64,000 bases of DNA from Styela clava. Lineage: Eukaryota > Chordata > Ascidiacea > Stolidobranchia > Styelidae. A program made the position numbers and the translations under genes. Each line of letters opens with the position of its first letter. Positions within the stretch are counted from its first letter, which is position 1. The stretch covers positions 3,658,001 to 3,722,000 of the forward strand of contig NC_135259.1 of assembly GCF_964204865.1 (NCBI RefSeq), given 5' to 3'. A model generated the notes under the pieces. The model was given only the letters and a program-made list of their open reading frames with translations, was not told the origin of the DNA and made no database searches. Of this stretch, positions 63,001 to 64,000 are shown in pieces.

Positions 63001-64000
63001 CTCCAGTAGAAAATTGGAATCATCGGCTATCGATATTTTTTTGGAACGTAAAATGTGAGTTTTGTCAGATTATACGAAATTCAGTAGGCGAGCCTGAGAT
63101 GAATATTGAATATTTAAGTTTGAATACGGGGGAAAATGGGATGAAAAAATATCGAATTTTCAAACGGCATCGAAGATGCTCTGGAAACTGTCGACTCAGA
63201 ATTCCGACTTTTTGGGAGGTTGAAATTGCGACAATAGACGAGTTCAACGCTCGAGGAGTCGTTTTCTCTCCATTACCGACTGAAATAAAACAAAGAACGT
63301 TAGGTGATTGGTTCTTTGAGTAAAAAAACATTCCTCGCTATTCACTAATTTTCCCGCGAATTCGCTTTTTGGTCCTAATCGATATAATTCAGATTAGTTG
63401 ATCGCGTAATATAATTTTCCTACTAAAGCTCCCACCTATAATGTCCTACATTTCCATCATTCCGAATTAATTCAACAACTGAGTCAGATGATTTAGCGGA
63501 ATTTGTATGGTGCATGGATAAAAACAATTAACTATATTGACTAGGTTGGAATAAAAATCGAATAACTGATTTTGTTTGTAACAAACCGCAAAAGTATTCC
63601 ACGTACGAGATTAGAGGCTAAATCGATTTTAGAAATTGATTTGCGTCCTCATTCTTCTCATACCGCTTTCGTGCTAACGCAAATTTGTCCGGTGTGTAAA
63701 TTCTGTATACAGTTAGTGCATAGATCGTAATGCGCAAATACGCAAGAATGGCAAATAAGATTTGATTAAAAGATGCCTTCTGCTTCATTCATCGCAGGGC
63801 CAAAAACTGGAAGCCAATACTAGTAGAAACTTGCAGGTTTTAGTTACATTGTTATGGTACGATTGCTCTGTCAAGAGAATACGCAGAACACCTTACATAT
63901 TATCCCAATATTCTTTACTCTCTTTTTGAGTAATATCCTCACTATTCTACCAAGTTTTTATTTATTTTCATGAGGTGGGTGGTTTGTCAAAATACCGTCA
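60061..64000. other. Intergenic, no supported gene
   Basis: Two copies of the ATTTGAGCATAGCTCTCTTG motif (60143 and 60383) and a short (GTT)n run at 60664-60681. Overlapping frames at 63099-63323 (+, 74 residues, ...RIPTFWEVEIATIDEFNARG) and 63065-63331 (-) are both open; the plus one starts at an ATG and is plausible, but I cannot identify it. No RNA genes recognised. Confidence 0.35.

Noticed and set aside
63065-63331. Overlapping frames on both strands at 63.1-63.3 kb
   Set aside because: Both are open over the same bases and neither has a recognisable motif or splice context; left as undecided non-gene.
1-64000. tRNA, 5S rRNA, snRNA or spliced-leader genes
   Set aside because: I looked for A/B-box-like pairs and GGTTCGA words and found no convincing combination; a covariance-model scan would be needed to exclude them.

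Overview
The window is animal DNA: AT-rich, with genes split into short exons by short GT-AG introns and separated by transposon debris. Four genes can be read with confidence. They are a Golgi-type carbohydrate sulfotransferase (+), a long multi-exon gene of unknown family (-), a TAM-type (Tyro3/Axl/Mer-like) receptor tyrosine kinase in one uninterrupted exon (+), and a natriuretic-peptide clearance-receptor-like gene in ten exons (-). A TAM kinase plus an NPR-C-type receptor in an AT-rich, compact genome suggests an invertebrate deuterostome, most likely a tunicate. That is an inference from gene content, and no species is claimed.

Layout. 1-2.6 kb: four-exon sulfotransferase. 2.6-7 kb: non-coding, with a Ty3/gypsy integrase scrap. 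7.0-7.9 kb (-): the last two exons of a protein with a PPxY tail. 7.27-25.88 kb: two head-to-tail copies of a 9,307-bp unit that I could separate by only two substitutions. The unit holds an older internal repeat, an 833-bp retroposon insertion, a 1-kb hAT element, a hAT transposase remnant and a gag remnant. It also holds the penultimate PPxY-gene exon, so that exon is present twice. 26-30 kb: non-coding with a 320-bp hAT MITE. 30.4-37 kb (-): a novel gene of about 19 exons, whose first exon has a diverged second copy at 41.1 kb. 38.3-40.2 kb: a local duplication in which one copy carries a 605-bp hAT insertion and the other is the empty site. 44.17-45.69 kb: an inverted-repeat element carrying a ten-copy minisatellite. 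46.06-49.51 kb: the kinase, followed by a TA-flanked MITE. 53.4-57.3 kb (-): the clearance receptor, convergent with the kinase. 58.7-59.6 kb: another hAT element. 60-64 kb: no supported gene.

The genes do not form a pathway, and their neighbourhood looks like ordinary animal synteny. The points of most interest are the novel gene (mostly phase-0 exons, a 28-residue internal repeat, two candidate PKA-RII-binding helices and a duplicated first exon), the intronless kinase with four fibronectin repeats, the near-identical 9.3-kb tandem copy, the filled/empty hAT site pair and the minisatellite-bearing inverted-repeat element. Exon structures were worked out by hand from reading frame and splice-site phase, and none has been tested against transcripts.
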